DNA of 64,000 bases, from NCBI RefSeq assembly GCF_037392515.1, contig NC_090288.1, forward strand, positions 56,467,673 to 56,531,672, written 5' to 3'. The notes under the pieces are model-generated. The model was not told the origin of the DNA. It was given only the letters and a program-made list of their open reading frames with translations, and made no database searches. Shown here piece by piece: positions 47,645-58,390 of the stretch; the first letter of the stretch is position 1, and the number at the start of each line of letters is the position of its first letter. The position numbers and the translations under genes are program-made. The DNA is from Haliotis asinina. Taxonomy: Eukaryota; Mollusca; Gastropoda; Lepetellida; Haliotidae.

Positions 47645-50600
47645 ATGAGATACATTCTTCTCACCGTGGTAGTCTTCATGGTACTGACTGACCAAACCGA
47701 GTATCTAGATTGCATGCCATGCAGTGCTGTCACGGCCGAGAGGATGCCGACGAAAGAACTATGTAAAAGACGTTTGCGGCTGCTGTGATGTTTGTCCCAC
47801 TAAATTCGGACAACCTTGCTCTGCATTTACACCACGGTAGGTCTTTGAAATTATTTATTGATATACGTTATCAAGTAAAGAAGAACATTTGTCATTTGTT
47901 TCAACTGCCTTTATTAACTTTACTGAATCACCACCTTTCCAGGATACAGGTATCATGGATGTTAAATTATTATTGCAATCATTCAATGTTTGTGTGTGGT
48001 GCGGTGCGGTGCGGTGCGGTGCGGTGCGGTGCGGTGCGGTGCGGTGCGGTGCGGTGCGGTGCGGTGCGGTGCGGTGCGGTGCGGTGCGGTGCGGTGCGGT
48101 GCGGTGCGGTGTAAAATGTAAAATCTTTATAAATTGATGTCCAAGAAGGATAGATACGAGGGGATGTCAATACGTTCTGAGCCTTGAGCATTTTTCATAC
48201 CCAGGTGTCACAGCCCATGGTACGACACTGAACCGTGGGGTGTAGCTGATGTGATATATAAGTTTTGGTATCCTACTCTCAGAAGTTATTGAACAGCTCA
48301 CATTGACAGAAAGAGACCCCCACTCCGGCAGTGAAAATGAATAAAATTGAGTATAGAGCAGTAATTATGTTTTAGTTCTTAAAGGAAACTCGGTGAAGAA
48401 CATGGAAGAAAGGCTTTCAGCTGTTTATGGGAAGTCTTCCCCTTCATCTGCTACCATCAAACGATGGGTCAATGAATTTAAGCATGGTAGAGAGAGTCTT
48501 GAAGATGGTGCCAAGAATGCTTCCAGATGAAATGAAGCAAGCAAGGGTCACCATAAGCAACTCCATGCTAACCAGATACAACAAGAATCCAGAAGATTGT
48601 CACTTTGGGCTAGTAACCTGTGATAAAACCTGGATCCACCACTATGATCCTGAGAGCAAACAAGAATCCATGGAATGGAAACATGTCACTTCTCCCAGGA
48701 CCAAAAAGTTCAAAGCCTCCAGATCAGTGCAGAAGGTAATGGCGACAGTCTTCTGGGATAGCAAAGGCGTCATCCACATACATTTCTTACCAAAAGGAAG
48801 GACAATGAATGGGGAATATTACGTTAACTTGTTAAGGCAAGTGCGACAGTCAATCAAGGAGAATCGCCGGGGCAAGATCAGACGTGGTATTCTTCTACAT
48901 CAAGACAATGCTCCAGTACACACCTCTCGCGTTGCAGCCGCTGCTATCCAGGAATACGGGTACGAAATCTTGCCGCATCCCCCCTACACTCCAGACCTGG
49001 CTCCAAGTGATTACCACCAGTTCCCAAATCTTAAGAAACACTTGCGTGGTCGTAGATTTCAGGATGATAATGAGCTTATTGCTGCTACTGAGGCATGGTT
49101 TGAGGACCAAAATGGCGCCTTCTACAGAAATGGCATCAGCGACTGGCAGAAAAGATGGAATAAGTGTCTTGACTCACAAAGGAGCTATGTTGAAAAATAA
49201 ATGTGGTTCATACCAATATTTTTTGTTTTTCTATGCAAGGCTCAAAACTTATCGACATCCCCTCGTAAATACATATCACAGATATAAACTAAAGACTAGC
49301 ATGTTACCATACCAGGATTTTACTGTGCACATTTCACTATAACCGATAATAACGTATAGCCACTAAACATGTCACAAACTGAAAATCATCTATGGAACAG
49401 TTTATAAAATGTTGTTCAAAATAACGAATGTAGTATGAAATGAAAATGTCACGATTCTGTACATCTGAAAACGGTCATATACACCAGTATTACATGCTTT
49501 CTTGTAGTCGTTATTTGTGACCAGCTGCAGTGCTTTCATTTACCAAACTATCCCAATTTGCAGGTGCGCAAGGAAAATGTGGTGTATCAGTATAAATGGA
49601 AATTCAGCTTCTGCCACGAGAGACCCGCAGGGCAGTTTCCTTGGCGTGTGTGGAAGAATTAGAGTCCCCATACAACCTCCATCTGAAATTAAAGTAAGTC
49701 CACAGGTCGAATAACTTTTCATTTACGACAATATCAAGATCGTATTATTCTTGGTACTTTCCTCAAATGAAACCATAAACATAGGGAATTAGTAATCCTT
49801 CGTAAACGTCAATAGTGAACAAAATTATGTGAATTTATAATAGAAATGGTGAACCTCTGAGAAAATATACGCAAACCAGTTGAACCGACCACTCACAATG
49901 AGCAATAATACGTTCATGTGTTCATGCTTAACACGCCCCACAGTATACAGACAATCCTTTGACAGTGGTGAGCGTTTGCTTGATTATGCTGAAACAAGAT
50001 CAAGGGGTTAATTTCGAAATTCGCCTGTTGAATACAGTGGGTGTAGGGGAGAAAGTGTCAGTTAGCTCGGTCCAAATAACTGTTGACATCTGAAATAAAA
50101 CTGATTCGGGTTGTTATAAAACCACTAAGTCATCAATGTAACAGCTGCACAAAGCTATCCAAATATTCCAATGATTGACATGCCTATCGATGTAGGCAGT
50201 CGGGCTTTGATGACACGTTTTAACCAAGTTATTGAGTCTGAGCAGCCGATGCCGTCAGTTGCCTCTTATGACAAGCACAATGAAACAGTTTTAGTCTCTA
50301 TTCGTCTTCGTTTCCAATCGCCAGGAAAAACCGAACTCATTAATCAGGATAAAAATAGCTGTTGCTGTAGAATATTTACTGGAGTAGGAAGATAAGTATA
50401 TCCAATATGAATTCCAGTATTTATTTAGATGTAAAGCACTGGTGAATGAACGTTCTTCTTTTAGCACTGATTAATTTTAGAAATGCCTAACATGTCAAAA
50501 TATAAACGCAGTATGCTTCAAGGACCTGTTGCTTTCAAACTAGTTGATCAATTTGAGTAAAGTCACTGGAAATGCTGATGAAGAACACTGTCTAACAACA

Positions 50601-51010
50601 CTCCTAAGATTATTTGGAGTCAACAGTCTTGAAATTATGTAAGTCTAGAACTTTTTGAGCAGACGTCGTATACCTCTTTTTCTTCTTTCAAATGGAAGAG
50701 TCCAGTTTCAGATCATAGGGGTGACGCCCGTTTATCATTGCGTAATCTGCGGTCAAAAGGCCATGAAGTGTTGTTTTAAGAAAGTAGGCGACTAGGTATG
50801 TATGCGAATAGAGAACAATGAAACTATGAAGGTGGCAAAAGTTTTAAAATGCTTTATTCATTTGTTTTCAGACTTATTAACCGCCAACCACGGCAGTTAC
50901 GAAACACGCGCCCAAGCCAATGTCCACATTGACAAGTTAATAAAAAGTAAACAGTATACTGTGTTATATATTGAGCAAAAATTTATAATAAACTCTTTCT
51001 GAACCTCTCA
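47645..51010 (+). CDS. gene E: IGFBP-N-like protein, exon 1 frame-broken (3 exons)
   Basis: Exon 1 is 47645-47836, ending ACG|GTAGGT. Exon 2 is 49564-49693 (acceptor AATTTGCAG, donor GTAAGT, phase 0). Exon 3 starts at 50872 after CATTTGTTTTCAG, codes two residues then TAA (50878-50880), with AATAAA at 50987. The signal peptide is MRYILLTVVVFMVLTDQTEY. The start frame carries LDCMPC and then stops after KRRLRLL. The next frame carries YVKDVCGCCDVC and the rest, so one extra base lies near 47735-47755, and Cys3 is missing. Exon 2 has CARKMWC and LGVC. Intron 1 contains a GCGGT array and a mariner. It is either a recent pseudogene or a base-call error. The splice phases match gene D. Confidence 0.68.
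48001..48110. repeat. (GCGGT)n, 22 perfect copies
   Basis: A perfect pentanucleotide array in intron 1 of gene E. It is G-rich on the plus strand. The long ORFs over it are artefacts. Confidence 0.98.
48157..49265 (+). mobile_element. mariner element, 1109 bp, with TIRs and TA duplication
   Basis: The left end is CGAGGGGATGTCAATACGTT and the right end inverted is CGAGGGGATGTCGATAAGTT; both continue to CTGAGCCTT or TTGAGCCTT. TA flanks each end (48155-48156 and 49266-49267). It is inserted in intron 1 of gene E, in the same orientation. Confidence 0.93.
48339..49200 (+). pseudogene. mariner transposase (DD34D), internally deleted
   Basis: The N-terminal frame starts MNKIEYRAVIMF, hits TAG, continues through TIKRWVNEFKHGRESLEDG and stops again. 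A second frame carries the rest. About 60-70 residues between the HTH part and VPRMLPDEMKQARV are missing compared with related mariners, from memory. Catalytic motifs are present: TCDKTW, LLHQDNAPVHTS, and TPDLAPSDYHQF, with 34 residues between the second and third Asp. The end WNKCLDSQRSYVEK is typical. It cannot make a full transposase. Confidence 0.88.
50185..50290 (-). mobile_element. SINE family 1 fragment
   Basis: TTTTAACCAAGTTATTGAGT, GAGCAGCCGATGCCGTCAGT and TGCCTCTTATGACAAGCAC correspond to the head half of family 1. It lies in intron 2 of gene E. Confidence 0.5.
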
Positions 51011-51339
51011 GATTGTATTTTGTCTTTCTTTCTGTTTATCACAGATGTTGCAAATTGATCATGTTGTACATACACACATTTTCTCGCTTCGATCTGTTGG
51101 TTTATATAATAATTCTCAACGTCAGACAGAAAATCATCGACGCCAGACATTATTTAGTTTTGTATATCCACAGACACGCTGTACGAATGAGTGAGGGTTG
51201 TTCTTGGACTAAGTTTTAAGAAAAGATCACTGATGACAGTGACGACACCAGTGATGTTAATCAAGTCAATGATCATATCCTTTATCATAATTTCAAGTAA
51301 GTAAGAGGGAATGAGTAACCTACACGAAGGTCATTACAG

Positions 51340-51490
51340 TGAGTGAGTTTAGTTTTATTCCAGCTGTATGATGTAAATAATGGAGTCTGGAGCAGACAGT
51401 CCAGTTAATAACAACACCAGCTTGGATCGCCACAATACGTCAGCGAATCTGACCAGCTCATCCCGTCAATCGGGTTACTGAGATAATTTC
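51340..51490 (-). mobile_element. degenerate SINE, family 1
   Basis: GTGAGTGAGTTTAGTTTTAT, TGTAAATAATGGAGTCTGGA and CGTCAGCGAATCTGACCAGC with internal deletions. Confidence 0.65.
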
Positions 51491-51989
51491 TAATGCGGCT
51501 CTTCACGGAGCATGTCTTACATACATGGACATATTTATACAGCGTTGGTTAATATCTAAAATCACATCGGCAATATTCCAGTCATGTCGTGACGAGAACA
51601 TTTAACAATGAAAAAGACCACATGTACATTACAAAACCTATCAACGAAAGACAGTACAAGAACTAGAATATCACAATTATCATTAAAACTAGCATGGAGA
51701 GTAAAAATTAATATCACTATCTGGACAAAACTGTATAAAAACAGGCTATAGATCTCCAACAACCGAAGGTAGATCACCATTCTAGGGACCATGGGGACTT
51801 ACAGTACCTTTGCTAGCTGCATGGACCCTAGTTGGATTTACATCATCCCTTCAGCCACTGGAGAGTGTATGAAATGCTAACCAAAATTAAAATAACAAGA
51901 ATACTACGATTAAAAATCTGGTAGACCTAAATTTACATCAAACGTTTGGGGACTTACGTACCCTCTCAGGAGGACAATAATTTTACAAT

Positions 51990-52869
51990 GCTTCAAGCCC
52001 CTTTGAGGGTACAGCCACTAACAAATCTTGTTACTAATCTAAACTACCAATCATTAAAAGAGATCTATCTACAGAAACATATTTCTCAAAATTCAATCAA
52101 GAAATCAATTTCCTTTAAAAACAATGATTAAATGAGAACTAACGGTGTTAAAAAGATCCTTGATAGTTTTGACATTGAAATATTTATCCCATGTGATGCA
52201 GAATTCAACACAGTCAAGCAGGATATGCTTGACCGTGACTCTCTCATCTCAAGGTATACAAAATGAATGATCCTCACCTTTTAAAAGGTATGCATGAGTA
52301 TATCTAGTTTGGCCAATAAGGTATCGTGGTAAAATAACCTCTTCAAATCTGGACTGACAGCCCTAGTAGGTGTAACCAATATACGTTTTTATTTCATGTA
52401 ATTTATTTATACCTACTTGGGTGTCCCACTTCATATACATCAGATCACGGATACAGGATCCAATGGTAGTTTTATAATCGGTGTATGGAAAAACAAGTGG
52501 TGTCACAGACTTGTTGAGTGCTGCCTTAGCAGCAAGATCGGCCACTGTGTTACCAGAAATGCCTTCATGGCTTGGTAACCAACAGAATACGATGTCGTAT
52601 TGGCCAGTAGCAAGATTATTATACGATTCAATAATGTCAATTAAAAGTGGATGTTTACAAGAAATATATTTAATAGCCTGAAGGCAAGAAAGAGAGTCTG
52701 AATAGATTATATACTGTTTATGTTTAGGGTGTCTTTGAATATATTTAAGAGACGTTAATATGGCGTTAGCTTCAGCTGTGAAAATAGAGCTGTTATCCGG
52801 CAATCTAGAATATATTGGTCTGGATCCAATGAAAATTATGTAACACTGTACGTGAACCATTCTGTACAT
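51990..52869 (-). mobile_element. LINE 3' fragment with RNase H domain
   Basis: A 168-codon open frame (52363-52869) carries an RNase H fold: FTAEANAILTSL (Glu), YIIYSDSLSCLQAI (Asp), WLPSHEGISGNTVADLAAKA (His and Asp). Below it, in other frames, come LPRYLIGQTRYTHAYLLKGE and TVKHILLDCVEF, the zinc-knuckle-like tail found after RNase H in LINEs of the I/Jockey-related groups. It is 5' truncated. A relative is at 60.9-62.8 kb. Confidence 0.8.
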
Positions 52870-53035
52870 AGGGAACAGAATGCCCTATTCCACTGTACCG
52901 AAATAGAGAATAGAATGGTTAGAAATAGAATGGTTAGAATAAAGATTAGAATGGTTAGAAAAGGTATGTGCAACAGCCTAGAGACTTTGGCAATTATCAT
53001 ATCCTGTATCATATGATATCATATGAGCGAAAAAT

Positions 53036-54310
53036 CGTGGAATCACATTGCTACACAGACGGTACGTCGTTGAATCACATTGCTACACAGAAGGTACCTC
53101 GTGGACGTACATTGCTACACAGAAGGTACCTCGTGGACGTACATTGCTACACAGACGGTACCTCGTGGAATCACATTGCTACACAGATGATATCTAGTGG
53201 AATCCCATTGCTACACAGATGGTACCTAGTGCAATTACATTGCTACACAGACGGTACCTTGTGGAATCCCATTGCTACACAGATGGTATCTAGTGGAATC
53301 CCATTGCTACACAGATGGTACCTAGTGCAATTACATTGCTACACAGATGGTACGTCGTGGAATCACATTGCTACACAGAAGGTACCTCGTGGACGTACAT
53401 TGCTACACAGACGGTACCTTGTGGACGTACACAGATGGTATCTAGTGGAATCCCATTGCTACACAGATGGTACCTAGTGCAATTACATTGCTACACAGAT
53501 GGTACGTCGTGGAATCACATTGCTAAACAGAAGGTACCTCGTGGACGTACATTGCTACACAGACGGTACCTAGTGGACGTACATTGCTACACAGAAGGTA
53601 CCTCGTGGACGTACATTGCTACACAGACGGTACCTCGTGGACGTACACAGATGGTATCTAGTGGAATCCCATTGCCACACAGATGGTACCTAGTGCAATT
53701 ACATTGCTACACAGATGGTACGTCGTGGAATCACATTGCTACACAGATGGTACCTAGTGCAATTACATTGCTACACAGAAGGTACCTCGTGGACGTACAT
53801 TGCTACACAGAAGGTACCTCGTGGACGTACATTGCTACACAGAAGGTACCTCGTGGACGTACATTGCTACACAGACGGTACCTCGTGGAATCACATTGCT
53901 ACACAGATGATATCTAGTGGAATCCCATTGCTACACAGATGGTACCTAGTGCAGTTACATTGCTACACAGATGGTACGTCGTGGAATCACATTGCTACAC
54001 AGATGGTACCTCGTGGACGTACATTGCTACACAGACGGTACCTTGTGGACGTACACAGATGGTATCTAGTGGAATCCCATTGCTACACAGATGGTACCTA
54101 GTGCAATTACATTGCTACACAGATGGTACGTCGTGGAATCACATTGCTACACAGAAGGTACCTCGTGGACGTACATTGCTACACAGAAGGTACCTCGTGG
54201 ACGTACATTGCTACACAGACGGTACCTCGTGGACGTACATTGCTACACAGATGGTACGTCGTGGAATCAGATTGCTACACAGATGGTACGTCGTGGATCA
54301 CATTACTATA
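53036..54310. repeat. 32-bp minisatellite, homogeneous, unit C (about 40 copies)
   Basis: A 32-bp unit with the core GGTACCTCGTGGACGTACAT then TGCTACACAGAA. It has variants at a few positions (GGAATCACAT, GGAATCCCAT, GCAATTACAT), and these variants recur in blocks, showing multi-unit duplications. Because 32 is not a multiple of 3, the unit is read in all three frames, giving ORFs of up to 200 codons that are not genes. There are no spacers, so it is not a CRISPR. Confidence 0.95.
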
Positions 54311-54395
54311 CATAGAGAGAGAACAACATTTGAGTTCTCGTTTCAGTTGTGTAATTGTCCTTTATTGTGGTGTGTTATATGTGTATAATGACATA

Positions 54396-55497
54396 CAGTG
54401 TGGTTCAAAATTATTGAGAATAGCTAAAGCATTTCATATTATTAAACGAGAACAAATCAGATAAAATTGAATGTATTGTGAAAGTGAACTGACCTTTTCA
54501 TGTTGTATAGGTAACAATTTAATATTTTATCAAGTCTCCTTGAGCTTCACGGCACAGTCTAAGACGGGTAGGCATACTTCCTATCAGAGAGGTTAGTGTC
54601 TCGTGAGTTATGCTGTCCCAGTATCGGACCACTTCTCTCTTCATGTCTTCAATTTTTGTCAACCCCTTTTGATTCACACATTCCTTCATCATCCCCCAAA
54701 TGTTCTCAATGGGATTTAAGTCAGGACTATATGCAGGAAATGGTAATGCAGTCACATTTTTCTCCTGAAACCACTGCTTGGCATGTTTTGCGGTGTGTTT
54801 AGGATCATTATCTTGCTGCAAAATCCAGTCATTTCCATAAAACACATGTGCACTTGGAAGGAGAAAATTATCTAATATGTTAGTGTAGCGTTGACGTGTC
54901 AGATTTCCCTCAAACACACACAGCGGGGTCGTTCCTAATAAGGATATCCCTCCCCATACATGAAACTTTGGGCCGTATTTAGGTCGTCGATACAACGGTG
55001 CTGACGCAGACTTTGTCCATATTTTCACATTATTGGGATATACCCATATTGAGCTTTCATCAGTAAAAAACACATTTTCCCAGTCAAAGTTTTCATGTGC
55101 CAAACACCACCCAACACGCCTGTCTTTATGTTCTTGTTTCATGAGAGGAGAAGGAATTCCAGTCTTTTTCTCCCACCCAAGATCAATCAAATTTCTTCTA
55201 ACTGTAGATTTTGATACAACTGTTGATCCCCTTTCTATCATTTCATACCTGATGTTGGAGATGCACAACTCAAAAATCAACCTTCTTTTATCTTCAGCAG
55301 ACATTGTTGACAGTGCTGAGGAAAATGACGTCTGCTACAAATTCAGGGGAGGTAACTCTAATTGTACTATACTCAATAGGCCAAGATGAGTTACCTCCCT
55401 TATACCATTACTTAGTTTTAAGTATCAGTGAATCAGTTGAGGTGTTAGGATAGCTCAAAGTAAGAAGAAAAATTCTCAATAATTATGAACCAGACTA
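54396..55497 (-). mobile_element. Tc1 element, 1102 bp, with TIRs and TA duplication
   Basis: The ends are CAGTGTGGTTCAAAATTATT and, inverted, TAGTCTGGTTCATAATTATT, both followed by GAGAAT. TA lies outside each (54394-54395, 55498-55499). The copy sits inside the dead third perlustrin unit, where exon 1 would be expected. Confidence 0.93.
54519..55304 (-). CDS. Tc1 transposase (DD34E), 261 aa, N-terminally short
   Basis: Open over 261 codons. Motifs: VSKSTVRRNLIDLGW (second helix-turn-helix), VFFTDESSIWVYP (first Asp), VWGGISLLGTTPL, ILQQDNDPKHTAKHAKQWF (second Asp), YSPDLNPIENIWG (Glu, 34 residues on). Tc1 transposases are usually about 340 aa. The first HTH is missing, and the 100-odd bases before the ATG do not supply it. 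The catalytic core is undamaged, so this is one of the youngest-looking elements in the window, but binding to its own ends is doubtful. Confidence 0.9.
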   Translation of the reverse strand: MSAEDKRRLIFELCISNIRYEMIERGSTVVSKSTVRRNLIDLGWEKKTGIPSPLMKQEHKDRRVGWCLAHENFDWENVFFTDESSIWVYPNNVKIWTKSASAPLYRRPKYGPKFHVWGGISLLGTTPLCVFEGNLTRQRYTNILDNFLLPSAHVFYGNDWILQQDNDPKHTAKHAKQWFQEKNVTALPFPAYSPDLNPIENIWGMMKECVNQKGLTKIEDMKREVVRYWDSITHETLTSLIGSMPTRLRLCREAQGDLIKY

Positions 55498-55504
55498 TAC
55501 ATTT

Positions 55505-56320
55505 TCTTACAATGGCGTTTGATATGTTAATACTATCCTTATGTATTCACATTATACAGTAGCTTATATATGCGCTCATTTGCCTTTGGTACAGTTCGTG
55601 AAATGTGTATACTGATATACAATACTTATTATAATGTATGATATATGTTTACCGATATACGTATATTATACCCCACTGCATGATATAGTTCTACTGATAT
55701 ACTTTACTACAGTATTTGACTGTACTGACAAGCACCTGACTCGACTGATATTCTTGCACCTTCTTTGAGTGGCATTGTATAGATTCGCTACAGATTCTTG
55801 CATCGTTGTCGGGTAGGAATGTAACATATAAAGTAGAGAGTATATAGCAATATATCGAAACGCGGATTGTAATAATTCAGAATAAAACATATAACATTTG
55901 TCATAACAGACTCGTCATTTCAGTAAGCAAACCCTCAAAAAGTCATGGACAAATATGTTTTTGTTTCATTTATTAAGAGATGAACTAGTCTTGTGTTCCC
56001 CTGAAAGTGTCAACGCTTGTTTGGACGGTTTGAAGCGGTATGTATGTGGGATGTCAGGCTCTTTGACGCTTTTGGCACTAATCAAGATTTAATTGTAGAA
56101 TCATCATGGACAGTGTGATGCATCTGGAATATTGCTACATCAACAAACAACATCCACTAACACTTGTACTGATACAATCGTGATATGTGTCAGATACAGT
56201 AGCATATACATGAATGAGGTATTGCTGGAGTCATTCAGTTGAAAACCTATGCTTGATGGGCATATCCCACAACCAAGGTCCATTCTTGTGAAAGGATTAG
56301 CTGCTTTCAAGCAGCGCCTT
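55505..56320 (+). pseudogene. dead third perlustrin-type unit (no exons left)
   Basis: Flank landmarks of gene B appear in the same order. The intron repeat ACATTATACAGTAGCTTATA (55.55 kb) comes first, then CTTGCATCGTTGTCGGGTAGG (55.8 kb; gene B has it at 29.52 kb). The words GACTCGTCATTTCAG are where gene B has the acceptor of exon 2. Next comes GGCACTAATCAAGATTTAAT (56.08 kb; gene B 30.53 kb), then GGGCATATCCCACAACCAAG (56.26 kb). Sequence after the acceptor-like CAG is unrelated to exon 2, and no exon 1 is present. Confidence 0.65.
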
Positions 56321-56399
56321 ACATGTGAACTAATGGTCACAGGTTCAAATTCCAGAATTGATCCCATCATGTTATTCATACACCAGCACCACACATCCT

Positions 56400-56885
56400 T
56401 GATTATGGGTGCTCGTTATCTCCCCTTCTGTTTAACCTCTATATTTATGACTTGATCAAAACTAAAAACATTATTTGTTGGAATTTTAGCATATGCTGAG
56501 GACACAGTGTTAATCACAGAGAACGAGGATAACTTGAACATTTTACTTGATACACTTAGTACCTGGTGATGAAGAATAAAATGGACATAAAGTGATAATA
56601 GATCGAAATTGATCAACTTGAGGACCACACCAGCGAGAGAAACTTCATCAACGTTTTCGTCAGGAATGAAACTTATTGGATCAGTGAGATGCTATAATAA
56701 TCTTCGTTTGTAGTAAATACTAACAAAGCACCTCAACTATCAACGGATGGGACAAGCAGTAACAGCTCGGCAAACAGAGCTCTTGGTCTATTGATATCAA
56801 AATACAAGGCTCTGTGTGGAATGCAGTACGACACGTATACAAACATGTATGATTCGATGGTGTGATCTGGAATGGATAATGATGA
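56400..56885 (+). mobile_element. LINE reverse-transcriptase fragment
   Basis: Across frames: GCSLSPLLFNLYIYDLIKT, then AYAEDTVLITENEDNLNILL (YADD changed to YAED), then NRALGLLISKYKALCGMQY. At least two frameshifts. A short internal piece of a non-LTR element, plus strand, directly after the dead perlustrin unit. Confidence 0.75.
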
Positions 56886-57190
56886 TATACAGGGTTTACT
56901 TCAGTGTTTATAATGATGATATACTGGTTTTACTTCAGTGTTTATAATGATGATATACAGGATTTACTTCAATGTTTATAATGATGATATACAGGTTTTA
57001 CTTCAGTGTTTATAATGATGATATACAGGGTTTACTTCAGTGTTTATAATGATGATATACAGGGTTTATTTCAGTGTTTATAATGATGATATACTGGTTT
57101 TACTTCAGTGTTTATAATGATGATATACAGGGTTTACTTCAATGTTTATAATGATGATATACAGGGTTTACTCCAATGTTTATAATGATG
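56877..57190. repeat. 34-bp minisatellite, about 9 copies
   Basis: Unit AATGATGATATACAGGGTTT then ACTTCAGTGTTTAT, with TGG/AGG and GTG/ATG variants. It starts where the LINE fragment ends. Confidence 0.95.
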
Positions 57191-57199
57191 TCCGTAAAG

Positions 57200-58390
57200 A
57201 TCCTTGAACTAAAAGTAATAATGATGTTATGTTAGGTGTTATTCATGCCACCCGAAATGTTGTGCATGTAAGTACCAAAACCTGCAAAACCATTTTGAAT
57301 TATGATATTTCATATACCTTAGAGTTTGTATGACTCGTTACCTGTGTATATTATCAACTTTATTTTTTTTCGCATTTGTGTTATTTGTAAACGTAACGTG
57401 TACTTTTTCAATGTTAAGTCTCGTCAAAAGAAGTGGCTAATTGCAATCGTGATGATAACTTTCACGGAGATGCATGTACAATGGAAATGACACTAAATCC
57501 ACCCCTAAAATGAATAAACACTGAGGATCCTGTACAGCCGTTTTCGAATATACTTGTGGCAAAACAATCACGGTCCTCTTCAAATCAACATACTCAGATA
57601 GAGAAATAAGATCGCCGAAATGTATTTTCAACGACGTCATAATTTGAATAAAGTTAAAACATCAAATGCCAATTGTCGACGCGTGTTTGAACACAAAAAG
57701 CGTCAGTCTTGGAGAAAAATGCTTTTAAATTAAATTCACGAACATTTCAGATTTGTGACAAAAAGGTACAAGGAATAAGGGCAAAGGATCATAATCTACA
57801 GTTCACCAACTGGATGGCGGTGAAAATTTATTAACCGACAGAGCTTATAACAAACTTGGTGACATTGTTCTTCCAATTATGTCCCCGAGTTTCAGCAATA
57901 TCAGAAAAAAGGCAGATCACAACTTGTAAACAAACATTTGTGATATACTATGAGTAAAAATACTATTTAATCAAGCAAACTAAATCCAACATTATATTTA
58001 CGTCATATAATATTTACTATGACATGCCAGGAAATACTTAATCAAGGTCCTTCACTTTCTCCAGGAAAGATGAATACACAAGTGCTTCCATTTTATCGTG
58101 CATATGTATGGACCTACCCAACAACCCTTGCAATATCGTACCGTTTTAGGAAGCTCTTTTGCAGTGTGAAGAATACTGGAGAATATTTTAATATATTCCT
58201 TTCATTGCTTGCCGAAAGAAACTGGCTCACAAACTTCGATGAAAATCTAAGACACTATGCATGGGTTAAAATGCTTATGATATACTTTAGTAGATGGTAT
58301 TGAATAATTTACCCCTTGTGACTTGTGATACCCAATGTTGTGTTTGCTTGCAGAATTAACGCAACCTTCCTTACATGACTACTGAATAGA
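57200..58390. other. no gene identified
   Basis: Two ORFs (minus 57437-57640; plus 58019-58303) lack any recognised motif. AT-rich. Confidence 0.4.

Noticed and set aside
47785-48191. ORFs with CGAVR or TAPHR repeats
   Set aside because: Translation of the GCGGT pentamer array.
53036-54310. CRISPR-like array
   Set aside because: Units are contiguous with no spacers, and the DNA is plainly eukaryotic.
52968-54464. Overlapping ORFs of 113-200 codons with repeated CYTDGTSWNH-type peptides
   Set aside because: They are the 32-bp minisatellite read in successive frames; no start context, signal or splice structure.
58019-58303. 94-codon ORF
   Set aside because: No motif, signal peptide or splice support.
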